NCBI GenBank assembly: GCA_965227935.1
Contig: CBDDGS010000055.1
Coordinates: 2,170,001-2,234,000, forward strand
Direction: 5' to 3'
DNA: 64,000 nt
Source of the DNA: JAWPMT01 sp965227935
GTDB taxonomy: Bacteria; Bacteroidota; Bacteroidia; Cytophagales; Cyclobacteriaceae
Shown here: positions 6,958 through 15,986 of the stretch, piece after piece
Numbering within the stretch: position 1 is the first letter of the stretch
Layout of the letters: each line of letters starts with the position of its first letter
The notes under the pieces: model-generated
What the model was told of the DNA's origin: nothing
The model's input: only the letters and a program-made list of their open reading frames with translations
The model's database searches: none
Made by a program: the position numbers and the translations under genes

Positions 6958-9383
6958 TAGTTGAGGCTTACTTTGAGAATGTCTGCAAATATGCCAGAGG
7001 CCGTCACTGCTGCACCTGCTCCGGCGCCTTTGACCACCAGTGGCTGCTCAGGGTAACGCTGTGTGTAGAAAAGGACGATATTGTCCATACCTTCCAGATG
7101 ATAGAAAGGATGCTCTTCGGTTACGCCTTCCAGGGCGACTTTCGCTCCGCTCTCGTCGAATGAAGCTACGACCCTCAGTTTCTTGTTTTCCAATGAGGCC
7201 TGCTTCACAAGTGTCTGGAAGTGACTTTCCTCCTTCGCTACGGCATCGTAGAAGTCGTCGATACTCTTGGCTTTGTGGCAACTTTCTGGCAGGAACGACT
7301 CCAGCGCCACATCTGATAGCTCTAGTTGCTGTCCGCTTTGCCGAGCGAGTATCAGGATCTTGCGCATGACGTCCGAGCCGAAGAGGTCCAGCCTTGGATC
7401 CGGCTCAGTCAGTCCCAGCTCTTTGGCTTTCTTGATGATATCTACAAACGGCGTGGTGCCATCATAGGTATTGAACAAGTAGTTCAGGGTACCAGAGAGG
7501 ACCGCCTGGATCTTCTGGATCTCGTCACCACTCTTTACGAGGTCGTTCAGCGTGGAGATGACGGGTAGCCCTGCGCAGACGTTGGTCTCAAACAGGAAAT
7601 GCACATTGGATATCCGGGCAGTTCTAAGAAGCTTTTCGTAGGACCCGAATTCACTAGTGGCAGCGAGTTTGTTGGGTGTGACGACCGATATGCTCTGTGA
7701 CAAGATCTCCTGATAAAGGCCAGCGATTTTGTCGGATGCCGTTATGTCGATGAAGATACTGTTCCGAAGATTCAAGTCCCTCATTTTTTGCACATACTGC
7801 TGCGGGTCAAAAGTTTCGCCATTGGCCAACTTGTCTGACCAGTCCGAATAGGAGATCCCCTCCTCCTCGAAATGCATCGTACGGGAGTTGGCGATGCCTA
7901 CGAGCACAAAGCGCGTGTGATGGTGCTCCTGAAGAAATTCGAACTGTTGCTCCAACTGGGCGAGGAATGCTTTGCCGACATTACCCGCACCGACGATGAA
8001 TAGATTGATCCGCTTCATCGTGGAGAGGAAGAAACTCTCGTGGAGGACATTCAACGCCTTGCGAAGGTGTTTTTGCGGGATGACCGCAGAGATGTTGCGC
8101 TCGGAGGAACCCTGCGCGATGGCTTTGATACTCACGCCATTCCTGCCTAGTACATGGAACATCTGACCACTGACGCCTACCTGGTTGCGCATATTGGAGC
8201 CCACCAAGGCGAGTATCGACAGGTCCTTCTCGACCTCGACACTGCTGATTTTGTTGCTCTTTAATTCCTGTGAAAACTCTTTCTCAACGGCTTTCACGGC
8301 CGCCTTCACCTCGGACTCGGCGATCGCAGCACAGATCGAGTGCTCGGAGGAGGCCTGAGTGATCAGAATGACGTTGATCTTCCTATCAGCCAATGCTTTG
8401 AAAAATCGATGGGAGAATGCTGGAATACCCACCATACCCGCACCTGTCAGATTGAGTAGCACGACATTTTTAATGCTGGAGATGCCTCGAATTAGCTGCT
8501 TGTCCTCGTCCCACTCTTTTGTGACCAGCGTACCTGCGTCGTCAGGCTTGAAAGTATTCTTGATGAGTATCGGAATGCCCTTGGACAGTGCGGGCTGAAT
8601 CGATGGCGGATAGATCACTTTGGCGCCAAAGTGGGAGAGTTCCATTGCCTCTTCATAGGAAAGGTGTTCGATGACTTTGGCTTGGCGGACCAGGTTGGGA
8701 TCGGCTGAAAGCAGGCCACTTACGTCTGTCCAGATCTCGAGTTCGTCCGCATCGACCAAATTAGCAAATAGCGCCGCCGAGTAGTCGCTGCCGCCTCGCC
8801 CCAGTGTCGCCGTGATGCCTTCGGTGGTGGAGGCAATGAAGCCTGGGAAAATATTGACTTTGGCAAAATCATCGATGGCCTTCATTCGTTCGCCCGACAG
8901 TTGATAGTCAACAGCGGTGACTCCTACTTCGGGGTTTACGATGAGGTAATCCCTGCTATCATAACGCTTCGTCTCTACGAGTGTGTTGAAGTATTCACCG
9001 ATAATGTAGGAGGACATCCGCTCGCCGAAGCTCATCACATACGCCTCACTTTTTGAGGTCTGTTCTTTCAAGAGAAAGATGCCATGACAGACATCCTTGA
9101 GCAGCGAGATGTTCTCGTCCAGGAAAGTCTTCTTGGCTCCCGGTACGAGGGCTTCAAAAACCCGGTAGTGTTTTTCTGCGAGCAGATCCAGCACTTCTCC
9201 GTAGCTGGGATCTCCTGCGGATGCCAGGGTCCCTAGCTCCACCAGCTGATTGGTGACGCCGCTGAATGCCGACACTACAACTAGCAGCCGGTCCTTTTCA
9301 GCACCTTGCTTGATGATAGAAGCTACTTGCTTGATCGCTTCTACCGAGCCCACAGAGGTGCCACCAAATTTCAGTACTTTCAT
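6957..9383 (-). CDS. thrA: Bifunctional aspartokinase / homoserine dehydrogenase
   Basis: This protein catalyses the first and third steps of the aspartate pathway. The 808 residues match the fused ThrA/MetL family. The N-terminal kinase begins KFGGTSVGSVEA and contains GRGGSDYSAALFANL. Paired ACT-type regulatory segments lie at ~310-450 (AGMVGIPAF and SNMRNQVGVSG regions). The dehydrogenase starts near 463 with the Rossmann motif IVGAGNVGKAFLAQL and contains LSGTLNYLF and the catalytic region LTEPDPRLDLFGSDVMRK. It is expected to be feedback-inhibited by threonine through the ACT region (known for the family). It follows ilvA after a 42-bp gap. Confidence 0.95.
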   Translation of the reverse strand: MKVLKFGGTSVGSVEAIKQVASIIKQGAEKDRLLVVVSAFSGVTNQLVELGTLASAGDPSYGEVLDLLAEKHYRVFEALVPGAKKTFLDENISLLKDVCHGIFLLKEQTSKSEAYVMSFGERMSSYIIGEYFNTLVETKRYDSRDYLIVNPEVGVTAVDYQLSGERMKAIDDFAKVNIFPGFIASTTEGITATLGRGGSDYSAALFANLVDADELEIWTDVSGLLSADPNLVRQAKVIEHLSYEEAMELSHFGAKVIYPPSIQPALSKGIPILIKNTFKPDDAGTLVTKEWDEDKQLIRGISSIKNVVLLNLTGAGMVGIPAFSHRFFKALADRKINVILITQASSEHSICAAIAESEVKAAVKAVEKEFSQELKSNKISSVEVEKDLSILALVGSNMRNQVGVSGQMFHVLGRNGVSIKAIAQGSSERNISAVIPQKHLRKALNVLHESFFLSTMKRINLFIVGAGNVGKAFLAQLEQQFEFLQEHHHTRFVLVGIANSRTMHFEEEGISYSDWSDKLANGETFDPQQYVQKMRDLNLRNSIFIDITASDKIAGLYQEILSQSISVVTPNKLAATSEFGSYEKLLRTARISNVHFLFETNVCAGLPVISTLNDLVKSGDEIQKIQAVLSGTLNYLFNTYDGTTPFVDIIKKAKELGLTEPDPRLDLFGSDVMRKILILARQSGQQLELSDVALESFLPESCHKAKSIDDFYDAVAKEESHFQTLVKQASLENKKLRVVASFDESGAKVALEGVTEEHPFYHLEGMDNIVLFYTQRYPEQPLVVKGAGAGAAVTASGIFADILKVSLN

Positions 9384-9425
9384 GCTTCGCGGTATATCAG
9401 ATTAGGAATAGCTAAAAAATGGACG

Positions 9426-10700
9426 TCAGACCATGTAGCTCAACAGGTCCGGCCGGTTATTGAGGTATTCGTGGAAAAAGTTTCGGGCCTTCATGCGCTC
9501 AAGGAGCGGTTCGAAGTCCGCGCTGTCCTTCAGTTCGATGCCGATGAGTGCAGGACCCTTCTCGCGACTTGTCTTCTTGGTGTATTCGAAATGCACGATA
9601 TCATCTGTTGGGCCGAGCACCTCTGCTACAAATTCCTTCAGCGCCCCAGCTCGCTGCGGGAAGCGGATGATGAAGTAGTGCATCAGGTTTTCATGCAGGA
9701 GTGCGCGCTCGCGGATCTCCTCTGTGCGGGTGATGTCGTTGTTGCTGCCAGACAGGAGGCACACAACATTTTTGCCCTTAATTTCTTTTTTGAAGTCGTC
9801 TAGCGCTGCGACAGATAGGCACCCGGCTGGTTCGAGCACGATGCCTTTTTCGTTGTACATCTTGATCAGCGTGGAGCAGATCTTGCCCTCATCCACGAGA
9901 TGCACCTCATTGACATGCTGGCTGCAGATGGGGAGCGTCTTGTCTCCAACCCGCTTTACAGCAGCCCCGTCGACAAACTTGTCGATGTGGTCGAGCGTCA
10001 CCAGCTTCCCCTGCTTCACGGACTCGTACATGGCCGGTGCCCCTTTGGGCTCGACACCGATGATCTTTGTTTTGGAGCTCAGGCCTTTGATGACCGTCGA
10101 AACCCCAGAGGCGAGTCCTCCTCCCCCTATGGGAATGAATAAGTAGTCAATAGGAAAGGAGCTCTCTTCCCAGATCTCGAGCCCTACAGTCCCTTGCCCT
10201 TCGATGACTTTCTCGTCGTTGAACGGGTGAATGAACGTACTTCCGTTTTCATCGCAGTCGTGCTTGGCTTCGGCATAGGCGTCGTCGAAGGTGTCACCGA
10301 CGAGGATGACTTCCACCTGGTCTTTGCCAAACATCTTCACTTGCTCCACCTTTTGCTTGGGTGTAGGCGACGGCATAAAGATCTTGCCGTGAACCTTCAG
10401 CAGCTGACATGACAGGGCGACTCCTTGGGCGTGATTTCCCGCGCTGGCACAAACGATCCCTGCAGCTAACTTTTCTGGAGATAGTGAGGTGATCTTATTG
10501 TACGCACCGCGGATCTTGTACGACCGCACGATCTGCGTGTCTTCCCTCTTCAGATAGATATCACACTCGTACTGCTCGCTGAGATTGTAGCTCAGCTGCA
10601 ACGGCGTGGAATGGATCACACCTTTCAGCTTGTGCGCCGCCGACTTGATGTCTTCTATCGTTGGAAAGTACACGTCCGTATCGAGTGTTTCGGAAGTCAT
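9426..10700 (-). CDS. ilvA: Threonine dehydratase (short form with ACT-like domain)
   Basis: This PLP enzyme deaminates threonine to 2-oxobutyrate, the entry to isoleucine. The start is the ATG at 10700 (MTSETLDTDVYFPTIEDI); the frame runs open to 10850, but those 50 codons look non-coding and lie in a repeat. The protein has 424 residues. The PLP lysine is K62 in RSYKIRGAYNKI, and the glycine loop is CASAGNHAQGVA. The C-terminus (HYFIIRFPQRAGALKEFV onward) is one ACT-like domain, against two in the longer E. coli enzyme. It is the gene that links the thr half and the ilv half of the operon. Confidence 0.93.
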   Translation of the reverse strand: MTSETLDTDVYFPTIEDIKSAAHKLKGVIHSTPLQLSYNLSEQYECDIYLKREDTQIVRSYKIRGAYNKITSLSPEKLAAGIVCASAGNHAQGVALSCQLLKVHGKIFMPSPTPKQKVEQVKMFGKDQVEVILVGDTFDDAYAEAKHDCDENGSTFIHPFNDEKVIEGQGTVGLEIWEESSFPIDYLFIPIGGGGLASGVSTVIKGLSSKTKIIGVEPKGAPAMYESVKQGKLVTLDHIDKFVDGAAVKRVGDKTLPICSQHVNEVHLVDEGKICSTLIKMYNEKGIVLEPAGCLSVAALDDFKKEIKGKNVVCLLSGSNNDITRTEEIRERALLHENLMHYFIIRFPQRAGALKEFVAEVLGPTDDIVHFEYTKKTSREKGPALIGIELKDSADFEPLLERMKARNFFHEYLNNRPDLLSYMV

Positions 10701-10886
10701 GATGTTGCTAGTGTTTGAGTGTTGACCTGCGAAGTAATGACTCCGGCTCAGGGATGGTAAGGGCTTGGTCCGTAGGACCGGAGCGGTAAGCGTAGCCCTG
10801 AACAGCCCGCCGTGAAGTGAGAGAAAACAGATCCTGATCGCTAAGACCAACTGGTCTCTCTCTACTTCACGAGGAGCCCCTTATAA
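10701..10886. repeat. Repeat-bearing gap between ilvC and ilvA
   Basis: This 186-bp gap is by far the largest inside the ilv-thr run. It contains an inverted repeat (gtgaagtgagaga at 10812 and tctctctacttcac ending 10870) that matches a second copy at 36727-36786. It also holds smaller hairpins (agacca/tggtct and ggtcc/ggacc). No U-tract follows the hairpins and no consensus promoter was seen, so transcription may read through. Confidence 0.6.
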
Positions 10887-11933
10887 TTATTTGTTCTCAG
10901 GGCGCAGTTGACGCACAGCAGCGCCAGCTTGCCACATTTCAGATTCTTGTAGCTCCTTGAGCTCTTCCTCCAGCTTTTCGCGATAGTCTGACTTCTGGTT
11001 GGCTTCGATCGTGATCTTGGCCTCGTTGCCAGTAGCTACGCTATCATAGAGCTCTTCGAATACGGGAGAGACTGCATCTCTGAATTTCTTCCACCAGTCG
11101 AGAGCGCCGCGTTGTGCTGTTGTCGAGCAGTTGGCGTACATCCAGTCCATACCGTTCTCTGCTACGAGCGGATACAGGGATTGTGTTGCCTCTTCTACGG
11201 TTTCGTTGAAAGCCTCAGAAGGAGAGTGGCCACGCTTGCGGAGCAGGTCATACTGCGCCGCGAATAGCCCCTGGATAGCGCCCATAAGGCTGCCACGCTC
11301 ACCAGTAAGGTCGCTAAATACTTCCTTCTTGAAATCGGTCTCAAACAGGTAGCCTGATCCAACGCCGATGCCCAGGGCGATGACTCTTTCACGCGCTTTG
11401 CCAGTCGCATCCTGATGGATGGCGAAGCTGGAGTTGAGGCCCTTGCCTGCCACAAAAAGTCGACGGAGCGACGTACCCGAACCCTTAGGGGCGACCAAAA
11501 TCACATCCACATCGCTGGGAGGGATAATACCTGTCTGGTCGTTGTAGGTAACGCCAAAACCATGTGAAAAGTAAAGGGCTTTACCTGGTGTAAGGCGCTC
11601 TTTGATGGTAGGCCACAAGGCGATCTGGCCAGCATCAGAGAGAAGGAACTGAAGGATAGTACCTTTCTCAGCCGCTTCTTCGATAGGGAAGAGCGTCTTG
11701 CCAGGGACCCAGCCATCAGCGACAGCTTTGTCCCAGGTTTTCGACTCTTTGCGTTGACCGACGATGACGTTGAAGCCGTTGTCTTTTAGGTTGAGCGCCT
11801 GTCCAGGGCCCTGGACGCCATAGCCGAGGATGGCGATGGTTTCATCTTTTAGGATGTCCCTTGCTTTGTCAAGTGGGAACTCTTCTCGGGTCACTACCTC
11901 TTCGACGGTGCCTCCGAAATCAATTTTTGCCAT
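10887..11933 (-). CDS. ilvC: Ketol-acid reductoisomerase
   Basis: This enzyme isomerises and reduces acetolactate or acetohydroxybutyrate with NADPH and Mg2+, the second common step of valine/isoleucine synthesis. It has 348 residues, in the class I range. The nucleotide loop is LGYGVQGPGQALNL, followed by VGQRKESKTW, whose Arg/Ser residues suit NADPH. Metal-site regions include the FSDLTGERGSLMGAI and EATQSLYPLVAENGMDWMY segments. A ~20-residue N-terminal extension before the Rossmann fold is usual in Bacteroidota. It lies 21 bp after ilvN. Confidence 0.95.
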   Translation of the reverse strand: MAKIDFGGTVEEVVTREEFPLDKARDILKDETIAILGYGVQGPGQALNLKDNGFNVIVGQRKESKTWDKAVADGWVPGKTLFPIEEAAEKGTILQFLLSDAGQIALWPTIKERLTPGKALYFSHGFGVTYNDQTGIIPPSDVDVILVAPKGSGTSLRRLFVAGKGLNSSFAIHQDATGKARERVIALGIGVGSGYLFETDFKKEVFSDLTGERGSLMGAIQGLFAAQYDLLRKRGHSPSEAFNETVEEATQSLYPLVAENGMDWMYANCSTTAQRGALDWWKKFRDAVSPVFEELYDSVATGNEAKITIEANQKSDYREKLEEELKELQESEMWQAGAAVRQLRPENK

Positions 11934-11954
11934 TGTGTTTAGAATAGTTAAAAA

Positions 11955-12548
11955 TCAGTAATCTTTTATGCTCAGTTGGTTTGACTGTGTTTCTTCCAAT
12001 TGCTTGATGAACGTCTCCGTTTTGCGCTTGCTTTTGGAGATCGCTACCCTGCCCGAACGGGCAAATTCAAGCAGGCCGTAAGGCTCTAATTTTTGGTAGA
12101 GATCGTGTGTCTCTCTCTTGTGTCCGGTCTTTTCGATGACGATGTGGTCCTTCTCAATCACCAGGATCCGTGCGCCATTGTTCCGCACCAATGTCTCGAT
12201 GGAGTTGCCATTGAGGAATACTTTCGTAGGCACTTTGTAGAGAGCGATCTCCTGATAATAGATCTCGTCCTCTTCGTAGACGAAGGCACCCAGTACATCG
12301 ATCAGCTTACGGATCTGCTTCACGACTTTTTCCGCCTGGTCGCGCGTGGCGGTGATCACAATCGAGAATCGGCTCAAGCCCGGCACCTCGGTGGCGGATA
12401 CGTTGAGGCTCACGATATTGATCTTCCTCCGTGTGAAGATGATGGTGATGTGATTGAGCAACCCGGACTTATCCTCTGTGAGTACAGAGAGGGTGTAGTC
12501 CTTCATGGTATGATCGGAATGGTCTTCGCTGTAGATATTGGCGCTCAT
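11955..12548 (-). CDS. ilvN: Acetolactate synthase regulatory subunit
   Basis: This is the small subunit that binds valine and tunes the catalytic IlvB subunit. The 197 residues carry an N-terminal ACT domain (YTLSVLTEDKSGLLNHITI, then GLSRFSIVITATRDQAEKV) and a second ACT-like C-terminal half (YGLLEFARSGRVAISKSK). A second in-frame Met at codon 15 (MKDYTLSV) is an alternative start; the longer form is kept because the next gene upstream ends only 11 bp away. It sits between ilvB and ilvC as expected. Confidence 0.92.
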   Translation of the reverse strand: MSANIYSEDHSDHTMKDYTLSVLTEDKSGLLNHITIIFTRRKINIVSLNVSATEVPGLSRFSIVITATRDQAEKVVKQIRKLIDVLGAFVYEEDEIYYQEIALYKVPTKVFLNGNSIETLVRNNGARILVIEKDHIVIEKTGHKRETHDLYQKLEPYGLLEFARSGRVAISKSKRKTETFIKQLEETQSNQLSIKDY

Positions 12549-12559
12549 GATTTCTTGAT

Positions 12560-14293
12560 TTATGACAAACGGATATCTGAGACTGAGGCACCCGATGGCA
12601 CCATTGGGAATACATTTTCTTCTTTCTCTACTACCACCTCCAATAGGTAGGGGCCGTGATGGTCGATGAACGTCTTCAGTGCTCCATCGAGGTCCTCTCG
12701 TTTTTCCACTTTACTACAAGGGATACCGTAGCCTTGAGAGATGAGTTGAAAATCCGGATTGACCAATTCCGTGAATGAGTAGCGCCGCTCAAAGAAGAGC
12801 TGTTGCCACTGGCGTACCATGCCGAGGAAATTATTGTTGAGGATCAGGATCTTCACTCTCAGGTTGTATTGGAAGATGGTTGCCAGCTCCTGGATGGTCA
12901 TTTGAAAGCCACCATCACCTATAATAGCCACGACCTCTCTCTGAGGTGCGCCTCTCTTGGCACCCATGGCTGCAGGCAAGGCAAATCCCATAGTGCCCAG
13001 TCCCCCTGATGTCACGTTTGAACGAGTGTCAGCAAATCGGTAGTAGCGACTGGCTACCATTTGGTGCTGCCCTACGTCAGTGACGATCACTGCCTCGCCT
13101 TTCGTCTTTTCTGAGAGGAGGCGGATCACTTCACCCATTCGGACCTGATCACCCGTAGGATACAGTTCACTGGTGACGACCTGATCTTCTTCGATCTTGT
13201 CCATTTCACGGAACGAGGCCATCCACTCTTCGTGTGAATTCGTGGCCACTTTACCAATGAGTTGGTGCAATGCTTGCTTTGCGTCAGCATTGATCGCTAC
13301 GGTCGTCTTGACGTTTTTGTCGATCTCTGCCGGATCGATCTCAATATGAATGACTTTTGCCTGTCGGGCGTATTTGGTCAAGTCTCCCGTCACGCGGTCA
13401 TCGAAGCGCATGCCTATGGCAATGAGGACATCGCACTTATTTGTATTGATGTTTGGCCCATAGTTGCCATGCATGCCCAGGTACCCAACGTAGTTGGGGT
13501 GGTCCACCGGCAGCGCAGATAGCCCCATCAATGTGGAAGCTGCCGGGATGCCCGTTTTTTCAAGGAATGCCTTGAGCTCCTCCTGTGCTTCAGATAGAAT
13601 AATGCCTTGCCCCACCAACACATAGGGCCTTTCGGCCTTATCGATCATCTCTACGGCCTCATCGATCTTTGCCTCGTCAAGGATGGGATAGGGATGGTAG
13701 CTGCGGATTTTCTCACACTTCTGGTAAGAGAAGTCGAACTCCTCGAACTGCGCATCTTTGGTGATATCTATCAATACCGGGCCGGGTCGGCCAGAATTGG
13801 CGATGTAAAATGCGCGTGCAATGGCATAGGGGATCTCCTCAGCTTTGGTCACCTGATAGTTCCACTTGGTCACAGGCATGGAGATACCCACCACATCAGT
13901 TTCTTGAAATGCGTCGGTACCTAAAAGGTGTGAAGGCACCTGGCCGGTGATGCAGACGATCGGGGTGGAGTCGATCTGCGCATCGGCGATACCTGTAATA
14001 AGATTGGTAGCTCCAGGTCCTGACGTTGCGAAGCATACACCTGTCTTGCCCGACACGCGTGCGTAGCCCTGAGCCGCATGTGCAGCCCCCTGCTCGTGGC
14101 GTGTGAGGATGTGCTCCAGCTGATCCTGGTACTTGTACAGTTCATCATAGACGGGCATGATCGCCCCTCCGGGATAACCAAATATGGTTTCTACGCCCTC
14201 TTCCAGTAGGGAAAGGAGCAAACCTTCAGAACCAGACACTCGCTTGGTCGCCTTCTTCTTCGTTTCCGTCAAGGTGAGTGATGAGGTATTCAT
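12560..14293 (-). CDS. ilvB: Acetolactate synthase catalytic subunit
   Basis: This ThDP/FAD enzyme condenses pyruvate with pyruvate or 2-oxobutyrate. Starting at the ATG at 14293 gives about 577 residues; an ATG at 14308 (8-bp overlap with ilvD) is equally possible, while the longest frame to 14365 overlaps ilvD by 65 bp and adds an odd N-terminus. Motifs are FGYPGGAIMPVYDEL with the catalytic Glu in RHEQGAAHAAQGYAR, and the ThDP motif GDGGFQMTIQELATI ending in LNNN. The N-terminal ~25 residues before VSGSEGLLLSL are low complexity. Confidence 0.93.
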   Translation of the reverse strand: MNTSSLTLTETKKKATKRVSGSEGLLLSLLEEGVETIFGYPGGAIMPVYDELYKYQDQLEHILTRHEQGAAHAAQGYARVSGKTGVCFATSGPGATNLITGIADAQIDSTPIVCITGQVPSHLLGTDAFQETDVVGISMPVTKWNYQVTKAEEIPYAIARAFYIANSGRPGPVLIDITKDAQFEEFDFSYQKCEKIRSYHPYPILDEAKIDEAVEMIDKAERPYVLVGQGIILSEAQEELKAFLEKTGIPAASTLMGLSALPVDHPNYVGYLGMHGNYGPNINTNKCDVLIAIGMRFDDRVTGDLTKYARQAKVIHIEIDPAEIDKNVKTTVAINADAKQALHQLIGKVATNSHEEWMASFREMDKIEEDQVVTSELYPTGDQVRMGEVIRLLSEKTKGEAVIVTDVGQHQMVASRYYRFADTRSNVTSGGLGTMGFALPAAMGAKRGAPQREVVAIIGDGGFQMTIQELATIFQYNLRVKILILNNNFLGMVRQWQQLFFERRYSFTELVNPDFQLISQGYGIPCSKVEKREDLDGALKTFIDHHGPYLLEVVVEKEENVFPMVPSGASVSDIRLS

Positions 14294-14300
14294 AATCAAT

Positions 14301-15971
14301 CTATTCATCTGTGACACAACCCTTCGAGGCTGTCGACACTGAGTTAATGTATTTTCTAAGCACACCTTTATTGGCCTTGTAGGGTGGTTGTTGCCAGGCT
14401 TTGCGGCGTGCTTCTAATTCTTCGTTGCTTATCTTGATATCCATGCGGTTGTTGACCGCGTCGATAGCGATGATATCGCCATTTTGAATGAGGCCAATAG
14501 GCCCTCCTTCCTGGGCTTCTGGCGTTATATGCCCAACAACAAACCCGTGAGAACCACCAGAGAATCGCCCATCAGTGATGAGGGCCACGTCCTTGCCGAG
14601 GCCGGCGCCCATGACCGCGCTTGTGGGCTTCAGCATCTCTGACATTCCAGGTCCCCCTTTCGGGCCGGAGTATCGGATCACAATGACTTCGCCCTTCTGC
14701 ACTTCCTTGCCAATTCCTTCGATGGCGGCGAACTCGTCATCATAGACACGTGCCGGGCCTTCAAAGTACTCGCCTTCCTTTCCCGTGATCTTGGCGACTG
14801 CCCCCTCGGGTGCCAGGTTGCCATACAGGATTTGCAGGTGACCTGATGGCTTGATGGGATCGGAGAACGATCGGATGATCTTCTGGCCATCAGCTAACCC
14901 TGGTGCTTGCTCAAGGTTCTCAGCCAGTGTCTTGCCGGTCACTGTCAGACACGAGCCGTCGAGGAACCCTTCCTTGAGCATCAGCTTCATTACTGCAGGA
15001 GTACCTCCGATGTTGTGGAGGTCTTCCATGAGGTACTTTCCGCTTGGCTTGAGGTCCGCGATAAATGGCGTTGCATCGCTGATCCGCTGGAAGTCCTCCA
15101 GGGTCAGATCCACTTCGACCGCTCTTGCCATGGCCAGCAGATGCAGCACGGCATTGGTGCTACCACCGAGTGCCATGACGACTTTGATACCATTTTCGAA
15201 GGCAGCCTTGGTCATGATGTCTCGCGGCTTGATGTCTTCTTCCAGCAGGTGGCGAATGGCCTTGCCGATATCAAGTGTCTCCTGCTGCTTGTTGTTGCTC
15301 TCTGCTGGGTTGGACGAGCTAAAGGGCAAGCTCATGCCCAGGGCCTCAATGGCCGAAGACATGGTGTTGGCCGTGTACATGCCGCCGCAGGCACCAGGAC
15401 CGGGGATCGAGTTTTGGATTATGCCTTTGTAGTCTTCGTCGCTGATATTCCCAGCCAGCTTCTGGCCGTAGGCCTCGAAGGCCGAGATGATGTTGAGGTC
15501 CTCACCTTTCCACTTACCAGGTCGCACGGTGCCACCGTAGACCATGATGCCCGGCCTGTTGAGGCGGCCCATGGCGATCAGGGCGCCTGGCATGTTTTTG
15601 TCACAACCGACCACCGGGATCACGGCATCGTAAAATTGGCCTCCGCATACTGTCTCGATGGAGTCGGCGATGATATCTCGTGATACCAGCGAATACTTCA
15701 TCCCGGTGGTGCCATTGGAAATGCCGTCGCTCACGCCGATCGTGTGGAAGATCAGGCCTACGAGATCGGCCTCCTGTACGCCCTTCTTGACACGGTGTGC
15801 CAAGATGTTCAGGTGCATGTTGCAGGGATTGCCCTCAAAGCCGGTGCTAACGATTCCGACCTGCGCCTTGTCGAAATCTTCTTCTTTCAGGCCAGTGGCA
15901 TAGAGTTGCGCCTGCGAGGCAGGTTGGCTAGGGTCTTGTGTGACCGTTCTGCTGTATTTGTTCAGTGGCAT
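14301..15971 (-). CDS. ilvD: Dihydroxy-acid dehydratase
   Basis: This iron-sulfur dehydratase makes the 2-oxo acids that precede valine and isoleucine. The 556 residues carry the three cluster-ligand cysteines in GNPCNMHL, GCDKNMPGAL and PGACGGMYTANTMS, plus the C-terminal TDGRFSGGSHGFVVGH motif. The start at 15971 is 15 bp after ilvE, and its stop is next to the ilvB start, so translation is probably coupled. Confidence 0.95.
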   Translation of the reverse strand: MPLNKYSRTVTQDPSQPASQAQLYATGLKEEDFDKAQVGIVSTGFEGNPCNMHLNILAHRVKKGVQEADLVGLIFHTIGVSDGISNGTTGMKYSLVSRDIIADSIETVCGGQFYDAVIPVVGCDKNMPGALIAMGRLNRPGIMVYGGTVRPGKWKGEDLNIISAFEAYGQKLAGNISDEDYKGIIQNSIPGPGACGGMYTANTMSSAIEALGMSLPFSSSNPAESNNKQQETLDIGKAIRHLLEEDIKPRDIMTKAAFENGIKVVMALGGSTNAVLHLLAMARAVEVDLTLEDFQRISDATPFIADLKPSGKYLMEDLHNIGGTPAVMKLMLKEGFLDGSCLTVTGKTLAENLEQAPGLADGQKIIRSFSDPIKPSGHLQILYGNLAPEGAVAKITGKEGEYFEGPARVYDDEFAAIEGIGKEVQKGEVIVIRYSGPKGGPGMSEMLKPTSAVMGAGLGKDVALITDGRFSGGSHGFVVGHITPEAQEGGPIGLIQNGDIIAIDAVNNRMDIKISNEELEARRKAWQQPPYKANKGVLRKYINSVSTASKGCVTDE

Positions 15972-15986
15972 GGATTGGGAGCTCGC

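Noticed and set aside
10701..10850. 50-codon N-terminal extension of ilvA
   Set aside because: The family N-terminus starts at the ATG at 10700; the extension lies in a repeat and has a non-protein composition.
14294..14365. N-terminal extension of ilvB overlapping ilvD by 65 bp
   Set aside because: It adds unconserved residues; starts at 14293 or 14308 fit operon spacing.
14907..15683. 258-codon plus-strand frame opposite ilvD
   Set aside because: It is the antisense shadow of a well-conserved enzyme gene.
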